64,000 nucleotides of DNA from Desulfuromonadales bacterium. GTDB taxonomy: Bacteria; Desulfobacterota; Desulfuromonadia; Desulfuromonadales; BM103. Under the pieces are notes generated by a model, which was not told the DNA's origin, did no database searches, and saw only the letters and a list, made by a program, of their open reading frames with translations. Below, piece after piece: positions 26,929 through 35,046 of this stretch. Made by a program: the position numbers and the translations under genes. How positions within the stretch are numbered: position 1 is the first letter of the stretch; the number at the start of each line of letters is the position of its first letter. The stretch is from positions 34,881-98,880 of the forward strand of contig JAQYVY010000005.1 of the NCBI GenBank assembly GCA_030145195.1, in the 5' to 3' direction.

Positions 26929-27147
26929 TTGTCAAAAGAAGAAGCAATAGAAGTCGAAGGAAGTGTGATTGAACCTTTGCCGAATGCAATGTTTAAGGTC
27001 GAGCTTGACAATGGTCATGTTGTTCTTGCCCACATTTCAGGAAAAATGCGCAAGTATTATATCCGTATCCTCCCTGGAGATCGCGTAACGGTTGAGCTCT
27101 CGCCTTATGACCTTACCCGCGGTCGTATTACCTATCGTGCCAAATAA
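26929..27147 (+). CDS. infA: Translation initiation factor IF-1
   Basis: Small OB-fold protein (72 residues) that binds the 30S A site with IF-2 and IF-3. The sequence is canonical: [33 protein letters not shown] and [19 protein letters not shown]. The start is TTG, fixed by a perfect AGGAGG 5 bases upstream. The gene sits at the end of the signalling cluster only 9 bases after a cheY and before a terminator, so it may be partly co-transcribed with chemotaxis genes, an unusual setting for an essential factor. Confidence 0.97.
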   Translation: MSKEEAIEVEGSVIEPLPNAMFKVELDNGHVVLAHISGKMRKYYIRILPGDRVTVELSPYDLTRGRITYRAK

Positions 27148-27208
27148 CTGATGTTTTGAGGAGCACGGTCGCTGAGAATGATCAGCCTTTGATGCTGTGC
27201 TTATAAAC

Positions 27209-27230
27209 AACCGGCTTCGGCCGGTTTTCA
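27209..27230 (+). terminator. Intrinsic terminator after infA
   Basis: AACCGGC-TTCG-GCCGGTT: a perfect 7-bp stem closed by a UUCG tetraloop, followed by TTCATATTT. It separates the che-infA unit from leuS. Confidence 0.85.
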
Positions 27231-27264
27231 TATTTCAGGCATTTGATTGATTTGTGGAGGTTGC

Positions 27265-29826
27265 ATGCAGGAACGCTACATCCCCCTTGATATAGAGAAG
27301 CGCTGGCAGGAGTACTGGTCTGCGCAAAAGACTTTCAAGGCGACAGAAGACCCGACTAAACCGAAGTATTACCTGCTGGAAATGTTCCCATATCCTTCGG
27401 GTCGCATCCATATGGGCCATGTTCGCAATTATTCAATCGGTGATGTCGTTGCTCGTTTCAAGCGTTTGCAGGGTTATAATGTTTTGCATCCCATGGGGTG
27501 GGATGCTTTCGGCATGCCAGCTGAAAACGCTGCGATACAGCACGGAACTCATCCAGCGCTCTGGACCACGGAGAATATCGCAAATATGCGATCGCAGCTC
27601 AAGCGGATGGGGTTTTCTTACGATTGGGATCGTGAGCTGGCGACTTGCGATGTAGATTACTATCGGTGGGAGCAGTTGATCTTCCTGCGAATGCTCGAAA
27701 AAGGTCTGGCTTATAAAAAAAGTGCTGCTGTTAACTGGTGTCCCGATTGTGAAACTGTTCTGGCAAATGAGCAGGTTGAAGATGACTGCTGCTGGCGCTG
27801 TGATAGCAAGGTCGTGCAGAAGGAGCTGGATCAATGGTTCTTTCGCACAACGAAATATGCCGAAGAGTTACTTGCTTGGACGGATAAGCTTTCTGGTTGG
27901 CCCGAATCTGTATTGACCATGCAGCGTAATTGGATCGGCAAAAGTGTCGGTTGCGAAATTGATTTTGCAGTTGATGATATGGATGAGAAGGTCCGTGTCT
28001 TTACGACTCGTCCTGATACGCTTTTCGGTGCAACTTTTATGAGTTTGGCACCAGAGCATCCGTTGGCAATCAAACTCGCCACCGTCGACCAGCGAGACGC
28101 GGTCGATGCGTTTATCCTCAAAGTGAAATCGGTCGATCGTATTCAACGCCTTAGCGATGACTATGAAAAGGAAGGGGTTTTTACCGGACGCTACTGTGTC
28201 AACCCGGTGACTGGTAAGAAGATGCCGGTTTTTCTTGCCAATTTTGTTTTGATGGATTATGGCACTGGTGCCGTCATGGCTGTACCGACTCATGATCAGA
28301 GGGATTTTGAATTCGCCCGCAAATATGAGCTTCCGATGCAGGTTGTTATTCAGCCAGAAGGATCGACTCTTGACCCGGTGACCATGACGGAAGCCTGGGT
28401 AGAGCCGGGCGTTATGGTCAATTCCGACCAGTTTAACGGCCTTGATAACGAGTCTGGTAAACTGCAAATAGCTGATTATCTGGAGTCGCAGCAGCTCGGT
28501 GAAAAAACGGTCAATTACAGACTTCGGGACTGGTTGGTGTCACGCCAGCGCTATTGGGGAACCCCCATTCCGGTCGTTTATTGCGACGAATGTGGCGTCG
28601 TTGCGGTTCCCGATAATGAACTCCCGGTCAAATTGCCGACAGATATCGTTTTTACCGGCGAGGGTGGTAGCCCGTTGGCGAAGCTTGATTCTTTTGTCAA
28701 CACAACATGTCCGAAATGTAGTGCGCCAGCACGCCGGGAAACAGATACATTCGATACGTTTGTTGAAAGTTCCTGGTATTTTTTGCGTTATACCTGTGCA
28801 CATTTCGATCAGGCCCCTGTTGATCGTGAGGCTGTGGAACACTGGCTGCCAGTCGACCAGTATATCGGTGGTGTTGAGCATGCAGTAATGCATTTGCTCT
28901 ATTCCCGATTCTGGACCAAGGTGATGCGTGACCTCGATATGATCACCCTGGATGAGCCGTTTGAAAACTTGCTGACTCAAGGCATGGTCTGTATGGAGAC
29001 ACGGTCTTGCCCTGAGCATGGTTGGTTGTATCCTGAAGAGATCGAAGATGATGGTTGCGTCAAATGTCATAGCCTGGTGAAGACCGGGCGTAACGAAAAG
29101 ATGAGTAAGTCGAAGAAGAACGTGATCGACCCAGACGGCTTGACCAACCGTTTCGGTGCCGATACGGCCCGGTTGTTCACTCTCTTTGCTGCGCCTCCGG
29201 AAAAAGATCTTGAGTGGAACGAGCAGGGGGTCGAAGGTTGTTATCGTTTCCTAAACCGGGTCTGGCGATTAATCTATGAAAATATAGATATCGCTCGAGA
29301 CGCTGGTGCGGTTTCGTCTGACAAGGTCGAGGGCCTGGCTAAAGAATTGCGACGCCAGGTGCATCGCACAATTAAGAAGGTGACTGCCGATATTGATGGC
29401 AGCTTTCATTTTAACACCGCTATTGCTGCCGTTATGGAACTGGTAAATGCAATTTCAGCCTTCCCTGAAAAAGGGTCTTCACCGGAGGTTGTCAGGGAAT
29501 CTCTTGAGACAGTCGTCAGGCTACTTTCCCCTTTTGTGCCCCATGTGTGTGAAGAGTTGTGGTCAAATCTTGGTTATGAGGATTCCCTTGAATCCCATGG
29601 ATGGCCGTTGTGGGACGAAGAAGCTTTGGTTGAGGACACGCTGTTGATTGTTGTTCAGGTCAACGGGAAGGTGCGTGGTAAAGTCATGGTCGCTGCTGAT
29701 GCTGACAAGCAGGCCGTCGAACAGGCGGCAATAAATGATCATAATGTTGCACGTTTCATTGAAGGTAAAACCGTTCGCAAAGTGATTGTTGTACCTGGGC
29801 GACTTGTTAATGTGGTTATAGGATGA
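27265..29826 (+). CDS. leuS: Leucine-tRNA ligase
   Basis: Class I synthetase for tRNA-Leu, 853 residues. HIGH appears as [12 protein letters not shown] near residue 50; KMSKS is [10 protein letters not shown] near residue 611. The editing (CP1) domain shows [12 protein letters not shown] and [15 protein letters not shown], including the conserved aspartate that positions the mischarged amino acid. Zinc-ribbon cysteines (CPDC and CWRC) and a CPEH...CVKC pair are present. ATG 27265 follows GTGGAGG; an in-frame start at 27247 is upstream but less likely. It overlaps lptE by ATGA. Confidence 0.98.
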   Translation: MQERYIPLDIEKRWQEYWSAQKTFKATEDPTKPKYYLLEMFPYPSGRIHMGHVRNYSIGDVVARFKRLQGYNVLHPMGWDAFGMPAENAAIQHGTHPALWTTENIANMRSQLKRMGFSYDWDRELATCDVDYYRWEQLIFLRMLEKGLAYKKSAAVNWCPDCETVLANEQVEDDCCWRCDSKVVQKELDQWFFRTTKYAEELLAWTDKLSGWPESVLTMQRNWIGKSVGCEIDFAVDDMDEKVRVFTTRPDTLFGATFMSLAPEHPLAIKLATVDQRDAVDAFILKVKSVDRIQRLSDDYEKEGVFTGRYCVNPVTGKKMPVFLANFVLMDYGTGAVMAVPTHDQRDFEFARKYELPMQVVIQPEGSTLDPVTMTEAWVEPGVMVNSDQFNGLDNESGKLQIADYLESQQLGEKTVNYRLRDWLVSRQRYWGTPIPVVYCDECGVVAVPDNELPVKLPTDIVFTGEGGSPLAKLDSFVNTTCPKCSAPARRETDTFDTFVESSWYFLRYTCAHFDQAPVDREAVEHWLPVDQYIGGVEHAVMHLLYSRFWTKVMRDLDMITLDEPFENLLTQGMVCMETRSCPEHGWLYPEEIEDDGCVKCHSLVKTGRNEKMSKSKKNVIDPDGLTNRFGADTARLFTLFAAPPEKDLEWNEQGVEGCYRFLNRVWRLIYENIDIARDAGAVSSDKVEGLAKELRRQVHRTIKKVTADIDGSFHFNTAIAAVMELVNAISAFPEKGSSPEVVRESLETVVRLLSPFVPHVCEELWSNLGYEDSLESHGWPLWDEEALVEDTLLIVVQVNGKVRGKVMVAADADKQAVEQAAINDHNVARFIEGKTVRKVIVVPGRLVNVVIG

Positions 29827-30338
29827 GACCGATGCGTATAATTAGTCTGTTGATGCTACTTCTTTTGGCTGCTTGCGGTTATCATACTCCTGGGGCAGTT
29901 GATGACTGGGCCGGTGGTGAGTCTCGTGTTCTTTATGTGGAACTGTTTGAAAATCAAACGGCTGAGCCGTATCTGGAAAATTATCTAACTGATGCCCTTC
30001 TTTTTGAGCTGGCCAAGTCACGATTGGTTGAACTTACGGAAGATCAGGATAAGGCCAACGTTCGCTTGGTCGGATCGGTTACGAAGTTTTCGAGTAATGC
30101 CAGTGCTTATCGAGATGCAGATAGGATCTCTGATTATCGAGCTACCATGAAAGTCTCAGCCCGTTTGGTTTCTGTCGGTGACAATCAGGTCCTTTGGCAG
30201 GACAACCTGAGTCGCAGAGAACACTATCTAGCCACGGTCGATAAAAACTTGCAGCTGGACGGTGAAGCGTTTGCTGCCAAACGCGTCGCGAAACGACTTG
30301 CCGAAGACCTGTATGCTGGCCTTTTAAATAACTTTTGA
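29823..30338 (+). CDS. lptE: LPS-assembly lipoprotein LptE
   Basis: Outer-membrane lipoprotein that plugs the LptD pore during lipopolysaccharide export, 171 residues. A signal peptide ([15 protein letters not shown]) ends in the lipobox LAAC. It then has the LptE pattern [28 protein letters not shown] and [21 protein letters not shown]. The leuS-lptE-holA order is the conserved arrangement in proteobacteria, which supports the call. ATG 29823 overlaps leuS; ATG 29832 is an alternative. It shows the organism has an LPS outer membrane. Confidence 0.92.
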   Translation: MRPMRIISLLMLLLLAACGYHTPGAVDDWAGGESRVLYVELFENQTAEPYLENYLTDALLFELAKSRLVELTEDQDKANVRLVGSVTKFSSNASAYRDADRISDYRATMKVSARLVSVGDNQVLWQDNLSRREHYLATVDKNLQLDGEAFAAKRVAKRLAEDLYAGLLNNF

Positions 30339-30351
30339 TAGCCTCCCCCAT

Positions 30352-31359
30352 ATGTCCTCTTTGAGAGAATTGCAAAATCTCCTTCAGACCGGTAATTTTC
30401 CCGGTCTGATTCTGCTTTATGGCCAAGAATCCTATTTTGTCGATGAAGGGGTTCGGTTGCTACGTGATGCGCTGGTTTCACCAGAGGATCGTGATTTCAA
30501 CCTTACGCAGTATCAAGGGAAAGATTTCAAGGCGGCTGAAGTTGTAGAGCAAGCTCTTACTTTTCCGGTTTTCGCCGCACGCCGCTTGGTGGTGATCAAG
30601 AATCTACATGAAGCCTCCGCTGGTCAACTGGACGGATTACTTTCATATATTGCAGATCCAGTACCAGAAAGCATCTTGTTGCTGACTGCGGAAAAGATAG
30701 ATGCGCGGCGCAAGTTTTTTCAAGTTCTGAAAAAAAATGGCAAAATATTTGAGTTTAAAAAAATATTTGATAATCAGTTACCGTCTTTTGCTCGTGACCT
30801 TGCTAAATCGTGTGGAATCGAGCTGACTTCTGGGGCGCTGAAGCTCTTTTGTAAGCGAGTTGGCACCAATCTGGTTGAAGTCCAGGGCGAAATAAAAAAA
30901 CTCCAGAGCTATCTGGGGGAACGTGACCTTGCCGATGAGCAGGATGTTGCCGCAATAATTTCTGATACCAGAATTGAGAGTATCTTTGATCTGACCGATG
31001 CGCTGGGTCGCGGTGATTGCTCCTCGGCGTTACTTCTTTTGCATCGATTGTTGGCAGAAGGACAGGCTCCGTTGATGATTCTGGCAATGATCACCCGTCA
31101 TTATCGGCAAATATGGAAAATTCAAGAACTTTTATCGCAGAACGTTTCGCAAGGAGAGTTGCCACGCAAAGTCGGCGTCAGCCCTTATTTTTTGAATGGA
31201 TTGGTTAAGCAGGCAAAAAGATACGGGAAAAGAGAGTATCGTGAGATATTCAAACAGTTTTTAGCTACCGACATGGCATTGAAATCAAGCGGCGCTGACC
31301 CAGAGGCGCAGATAGAATGTCTGGCGCTTAGTCTTGCCGCAATGGGACAAAATAACTAG
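30352..31359 (+). CDS. holA: DNA polymerase III subunit delta
   Basis: Clamp-loader subunit that opens the beta ring, 335 residues. The N-terminal region (GLILLYGQESYFVDEGVRLLRD) and FPVFAARRLVVIKNL are typical. The C-terminal domain shows LGRGDCSSALLLLHRLLAEGQAP and MITRHYRQIWKI, the family's collar domain. It follows lptE by 13 bases; no strong ribosome-binding site is visible. The stop codon lies inside the left arm of a long palindrome. Confidence 0.94.
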   Translation: MSSLRELQNLLQTGNFPGLILLYGQESYFVDEGVRLLRDALVSPEDRDFNLTQYQGKDFKAAEVVEQALTFPVFAARRLVVIKNLHEASAGQLDGLLSYIADPVPESILLLTAEKIDARRKFFQVLKKNGKIFEFKKIFDNQLPSFARDLAKSCGIELTSGALKLFCKRVGTNLVEVQGEIKKLQSYLGERDLADEQDVAAIISDTRIESIFDLTDALGRGDCSSALLLLHRLLAEGQAPLMILAMITRHYRQIWKIQELLSQNVSQGELPRKVGVSPYFLNGLVKQAKRYGKREYREIFKQFLATDMALKSSGADPEAQIECLALSLAAMGQNN

Positions 31360-31394
31360 TAAGTGGTTTGCATGCAAAACACTTACTAGTTATT
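31351..31394. terminator. Palindromic terminator between convergent holA and rpsT
   Basis: A 15-bp perfect stem, AATAACTAGTAAGTG (31351-31365) with CACTTACTAGTTATT (31380-31394). The loop itself contains the palindrome TTTGCATGCAAA, so almost the whole 44 bases can fold. The stem is AT-rich. On the minus strand it is followed by TTGTCCC after TTATT, making it a plausible stop for rpsT. The holA stop TAG (31357-31359) lies in the left arm. Confidence 0.75.
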
Positions 31395-31416
31395 CATAAA
31401 TAGATGAGATGTCTTT

Positions 31417-31689
31417 TTATTCGCCAGCGGCTGGATTGATAACCAGTTTAGTCAAGCGGCTGATCTTACGGCTGGCCGTTGCTTTGTGAATGACACCTTT
31501 GGTCGCGGCCTTGTCGATATAGGGAATAGCCTTTACCAAGGTAGCTTGGGCGGTTTCAAAGTCGCCTTCTACAACTGAAGTGCGAACTTTCTTGACGAGG
31601 CTACGCATGGTGGATCGAATGTGGGTATTGCGAGCGTTGCGAATTTTACTTTGACGATGGCGTTTTTCCGCCGACTTGTGATTTGCCAC
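31417..31689 (-). CDS. rpsT: 30S ribosomal protein S20
   Basis: Small basic ribosomal protein, 90 residues. It begins ANHKSAEKRHRQSKIRNAR and continues RSLVKKVRTSV with AKGVIHKATASRKISRL, characteristic of S20. The start is a GTG fixed by GGAGG 8 bases upstream; the longer ATG-started frame upstream would add an unrelated sequence. It has its own strong promoter at 31742-31770. S20 represses its own translation in other bacteria, and a non-ATG start is common there. Confidence 0.96.
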   Translation of the reverse strand: MANHKSAEKRHRQSKIRNARNTHIRSTMRSLVKKVRTSVVEGDFETAQATLVKAIPYIDKAATKGVIHKATASRKISRLTKLVINPAAGE

Positions 31690-31741
31690 GTTATTTTCCT
31701 CCGAATCTTTTATTGCTCTGATTGTTGTTCTAAGGCTCAGA

Positions 31742-31770
31742 TTTATACCATTCATGATTGGCACAGTCAA
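31742..31770 (-). promoter_or_regulatory. Strong promoter for rpsT
   Basis: On the minus strand: TTGACT (31770-31765), exactly 17 bases, TATAAA (31747-31742). Five of six consensus bases in each box. It lies about 55 bases upstream of the rpsT GTG. Confidence 0.75.
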
Positions 31771-31832
31771 GATAAAATGTTTCCAATTTTGAAAAAAATA
31801 GTTTGTAATTTTAGCAAGTTATGGGCTAAGAC

Positions 31833-31859
31833 GAGGGGATTAATAAAAAATAATCCCTC
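31833..31859 (+). promoter_or_regulatory. Hairpin followed by T-tract just before murJ
   Basis: GAGGGGATTA-N8-TAATCCCTC forms a 9-bp stem with one bulged G, followed by TTTT, ending 12 bases before the murJ start. It could be an attenuator or a translation-control hairpin in the murJ leader, or a stop for transcription entering from upstream. No experiment-independent way to tell. Confidence 0.4.
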
Positions 31860-31871
31860 TTTTGGTGAAAC

Positions 31872-33488
31872 ATGCTGATTGATCGGCAAAATAATAAAGA
31901 AAAAAAACAGATCTCTCGGGCCACCGGTGTCCTGACAATGGCTACTTTGGCCAGTCGGGTTGCTGGCCTGGTCAGAGACATGGTCGTCGCCTCTGTTTTC
32001 GGGGCCGGTCTGATTACTGATGCTTTTTTCGTCGCTTTCACTATCCCCAATCTGCTGCGCAGGTTTTTTGCTGAAGGTTCATTGACCGCTGCTTTCGTCC
32101 CGACCTTTACCGATGTTTTAAAGAGGGAAGGGGTTGAAGAAGCACGCCAAGTCGCACGCATCTGTTGGACTCTGCTTTTGTTAATAATGGCTGGAGTCAC
32201 CCTGCTCGGTATCCTCTCTTCGCCCTGGGTGGTCAAGGTCATTGGCTACGGGTTTACCGGTACGGAAGGAAAGCTCGCTTTAACTGATTTGCTGAACCGG
32301 CTGATGTTCCCTTACATCTTCTTTGTCAGCCTGGTCGCGCTATTTGCTGGAATTTTGAATGTCTCCGGGCATTTCCTGTTACCAGCTCTCTCACCGGTCA
32401 TGCTTAATCTGTCGATGATCGGCTGTGCGCTGGTTGTCGCACCTCATTTGGACAAGCCGATTCTTGCGCTTGCTTATGGTGTGGTCATAGGTGGTATCAT
32501 TCAGTTGTTGATGCAAGTTCCAGTGCTCTATCGCCACGGCTATGATCTTCGACTTAATTTCAACTTCAAACATTCCGCTGTTGCCAGAATTGCTGGATTG
32601 ATGATTCCTGGGATCTTCGGGGTCGCGATTTACCAAGTCAATGTTGTCGTGTCTCGACTGATGGCTTCTTTTCTCCAAGAGGGGAGTGTTTCTTGGCTCT
32701 ATTATGGGCAACGACTCTTTGAATTCCCGCAAGGGGTTTTTGTCGTTTCCCTTGCCCAGGCGGTTCTACCGGCAATGAGTCGTCAGGCTGCCGCAAAGGA
32801 CAAAGAGGGGTTCCGTGATTCCCTGCACTTTGCTCTGACATTGATCCTGCTGGTCACTATCCCGGCAACACTTGGGCTTATCCTCTGCAACCAGGCTGTT
32901 TACAGTCTTTTCTTTATGCGTGGTAATTTCACCTCGTTTGATGTTACTCAGGCATCGTTGGCGTTGGCCTGGTACGCACCCGGACTTCTCTTTGTTGGTA
33001 TCAGCCGGGTCGTGGTGCCTTCTTTCTACGCCATGAAAGATACACGTACACCCGTGTTGGTCTCCTTCTGGACCCTGTTGGTCAATGCCGGGTTTGGTCT
33101 GGTCCTGATGCAATATATGGGTCATGCTGGGCTTGCTCTTGCTCTAACCCTAGCGTCAATTTTTAACGCGGTGGTGTTGCTGTCGCTGATGTCTAAACGG
33201 CTGGGATCAATCAATTTGTCTGTCATACCAACAGTCCTTTTGCGCATGATCCCGGGATTACTGGTTATGGTTGTGGTCGTCAGGTTGTTCCTCTCTCGTG
33301 CTGATTGGCTTGTTCCGGGAGAATTCCTGCCAAGACTGATATTGCTTGCAGCTGCGGTTGTTTGCGGTGGGGTGGTTTACTTGGTAAGTCTCTGGTTATG
33401 TGGAGTTAAAGAAATGCGGCAAGCTTGGAGCCTTTTTGCTGCAAAGCTCTCTTCTCGTCACAGTCGTGGTAAGGGCGATGGCAATTAA
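31872..33488 (+). CDS. murJ: Lipid II flippase MurJ
   Basis: Integral membrane protein of the MOP superfamily, 538 residues with about 14 membrane segments, moving lipid II across the inner membrane for peptidoglycan synthesis. The family signature SRVAGLVRDMVVASVFGAG, DAFFVAFTIPNLLRR and FAEGSLTAAFVPTF are intact, including conserved arginines and the aspartate. The region FEFPQGVFVVSLAQAVLP is also typical. The N-terminal 15 residues (RQNNKEKKQISR) are cytoplasmic. The 3' end overlaps the ogt gene by 11 bases. Confidence 0.96.
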   Translation: MLIDRQNNKEKKQISRATGVLTMATLASRVAGLVRDMVVASVFGAGLITDAFFVAFTIPNLLRRFFAEGSLTAAFVPTFTDVLKREGVEEARQVARICWTLLLLIMAGVTLLGILSSPWVVKVIGYGFTGTEGKLALTDLLNRLMFPYIFFVSLVALFAGILNVSGHFLLPALSPVMLNLSMIGCALVVAPHLDKPILALAYGVVIGGIIQLLMQVPVLYRHGYDLRLNFNFKHSAVARIAGLMIPGIFGVAIYQVNVVVSRLMASFLQEGSVSWLYYGQRLFEFPQGVFVVSLAQAVLPAMSRQAAAKDKEGFRDSLHFALTLILLVTIPATLGLILCNQAVYSLFFMRGNFTSFDVTQASLALAWYAPGLLFVGISRVVVPSFYAMKDTRTPVLVSFWTLLVNAGFGLVLMQYMGHAGLALALTLASIFNAVVLLSLMSKRLGSINLSVIPTVLLRMIPGLLVMVVVVRLFLSRADWLVPGEFLPRLILLAAAVVCGGVVYLVSLWLCGVKEMRQAWSLFAAKLSSRHSRGKGDGN

Positions 33489-33990
33489 AGCCTGGGACAT
33501 GATTTCCGTTGAGTGTGGATCTTTAGGAATTGTTTCCCACAACGAATCAATCATTAGAGTCTGTTTTGATAAATCTGCCGATGAAGTGGATGCGGCAATT
33601 TGTTCCCGTTATTCTGGTGTGCGGCGCACTTCGACCGCGTTGCTAGAAAATACCATGCAGCAGTTGATTGAATATTTTTCAGGAATACGTCAGATTTTCG
33701 ATGTGCCATTGAATAACTCCAACCTCTCGCCCTTTGCGCAAAAAATTTATCAGACCCTAATCAGGATTCCATATGGATCCATTGTCACTTATGGGCACCT
33801 CGCCGCAATGGCAGGCTCTCCTGCTTCTTCCAGAGCCACAGGGCGGGCCATGGCCACGAATCCGTTTCCTATTCTCGTACCGTGTCATCGAGTTGTTAAT
33901 GCAAGGGGCGGGATCGGCTTTTACTCTGCTGCAAACGGCGCGAAAACAAAAGAGTGGTTGCTTGATTTTGAAAGCAAGCTTTTACGGTGA
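33478..33990 (+). CDS. ogt: Methylated-DNA-protein-cysteine methyltransferase
   Basis: Suicide DNA-repair protein removing O6-methylguanine, 170 residues. The active-site motif is ILVPCHRVV with the acceptor cysteine; the helix-turn-helix region IPYGSIVTYGHLAAMAG and SSRATGRAMATNP, containing the arginine finger, precede it. It lacks the Ada N-terminal domain. ATG 33478 is chosen (AAGGG upstream, overlap with murJ stop) rather than an in-frame start at 33400 deep inside murJ. Confidence 0.95.
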   Translation: MAIKAWDMISVECGSLGIVSHNESIIRVCFDKSADEVDAAICSRYSGVRRTSTALLENTMQQLIEYFSGIRQIFDVPLNNSNLSPFAQKIYQTLIRIPYGSIVTYGHLAAMAGSPASSRATGRAMATNPFPILVPCHRVVNARGGIGFYSAANGAKTKEWLLDFESKLLR

Positions 33991-34136
33991 AATATCTCTT
34001 GGTCGCTTATTGACCTAGCCAGAATTCATAGCGAAATCGATTGTCCAATTATTCGTTAAGCTCGATAAACTCTTTAAAGGTGGAGTTGTAATAAGTCAAA
34101 AGGATATTGTCCTGATTGGCATCAATTAATTTGTTC

Positions 34137-34164
34137 TTGAGTTGTTTCCTTGGATAAGTATAAT
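34137..34164 (+). promoter_or_regulatory. Putative promoter for the ADP-ribosylglycohydrolase gene
   Basis: TTGAGT (34137-34142), 16-base spacer, perfect TATAAT (34159-34164), about 40 bases before the chosen ATG. Confidence 0.55.
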
Positions 34165-34205
34165 GAATTGGTTTGTCATTTACAGCTATCAGAGGGGGAG
34201 AAGGT

Positions 34206-34964
34206 ATGCTTGGCGCTATTGCAGGCGACATCATCGGTTCACGATTTGAGCATGCGCGGATAAAGACTAAAGATTTTGAACTTTTCAATCGTCAGAGTGT
34301 TTTCACCGATGACACCGTTCACACCATTGCCATTGCTGATAGCCTCCTGAACAAAATTCCCTATCAGAAAAAGTTGCACGAATATTTTCATTACTATCCG
34401 AATGCGGGTTATGGCAGTAGATTCCGACGCTGGGCCAGATCGCCTCAACCCAGACCCTATGGGAGCTTTGGTAATGGTTCTGCTATGCGTGTTAGCCCTG
34501 TTGCGTGGTACTACGAAAAGCTTGAAGAGGTTATGGAAGAGGCTCTACACAGTGCAGAGATGACGCATAATCACCCTGAAGGCATTCGTGGCGCGCAAGC
34601 GGTTGCGGCAGCGATTTATCTGGCGCGAAAAGGGTCTGGTAAGGGCGAAATCAAGTCCTATGTTGAGGACCAATTTGGCTACGATCTCTCATCAAATATC
34701 AATATAATCAGGCAAGATTACGGTTTTGAAGTCTCCTGCCAAGCCTCGGTTCCACAGGCCATCATTTCGTTTCTTGAATCGACTGATTTTGAGGATGCAG
34801 TGCGCAATGCTGTTTCTCTGGGCGGAGACAGTGATACTTTGGCTTGTATGGCAGGGGGGATTGCCGAGGCTTATTATGGAGAGGTCCCACAAAGGATAGC
34901 AGCAGAAACAATCAAAAGGCTTGATGAACGATTGAATGCTGTCCTTTCTGCTTTTGAATATTAA
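34206..34964 (+). CDS. ADP-ribosylglycohydrolase (DraG-like) family protein
   Basis: Predicted dinuclear-metal enzyme that removes ADP-ribose from proteins or small molecules, 252 residues. Family motifs: GAIAGDIIGSRFE at the start, FTDDTVHT as metal ligands, PYGSFGNGSAMRVSP, HNHPEGIRGA, and SLGGDSDTLACMAGGIAEA near the C-terminus supplying further aspartates. ATG 34206 follows GAGGGGGAG. No matching ADP-ribosyltransferase (DraT) lies in the window, and the gene is not linked to nitrogenase, so its substrate is open. It converges with the tad locus. Confidence 0.92.
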   Translation: MLGAIAGDIIGSRFEHARIKTKDFELFNRQSVFTDDTVHTIAIADSLLNKIPYQKKLHEYFHYYPNAGYGSRFRRWARSPQPRPYGSFGNGSAMRVSPVAWYYEKLEEVMEEALHSAEMTHNHPEGIRGAQAVAAAIYLARKGSGKGEIKSYVEDQFGYDLSSNINIIRQDYGFEVSCQASVPQAIISFLESTDFEDAVRNAVSLGGDSDTLACMAGGIAEAYYGEVPQRIAAETIKRLDERLNAVLSAFEY

Positions 34965-35046
34965 TTGAAGGGCTCTTGCTCTTTTAGGTTTACCTAATCG
35001 GTTGCTTCATCGACCACAGACTTCATTGTGCGTTGAAGCTCAATTC

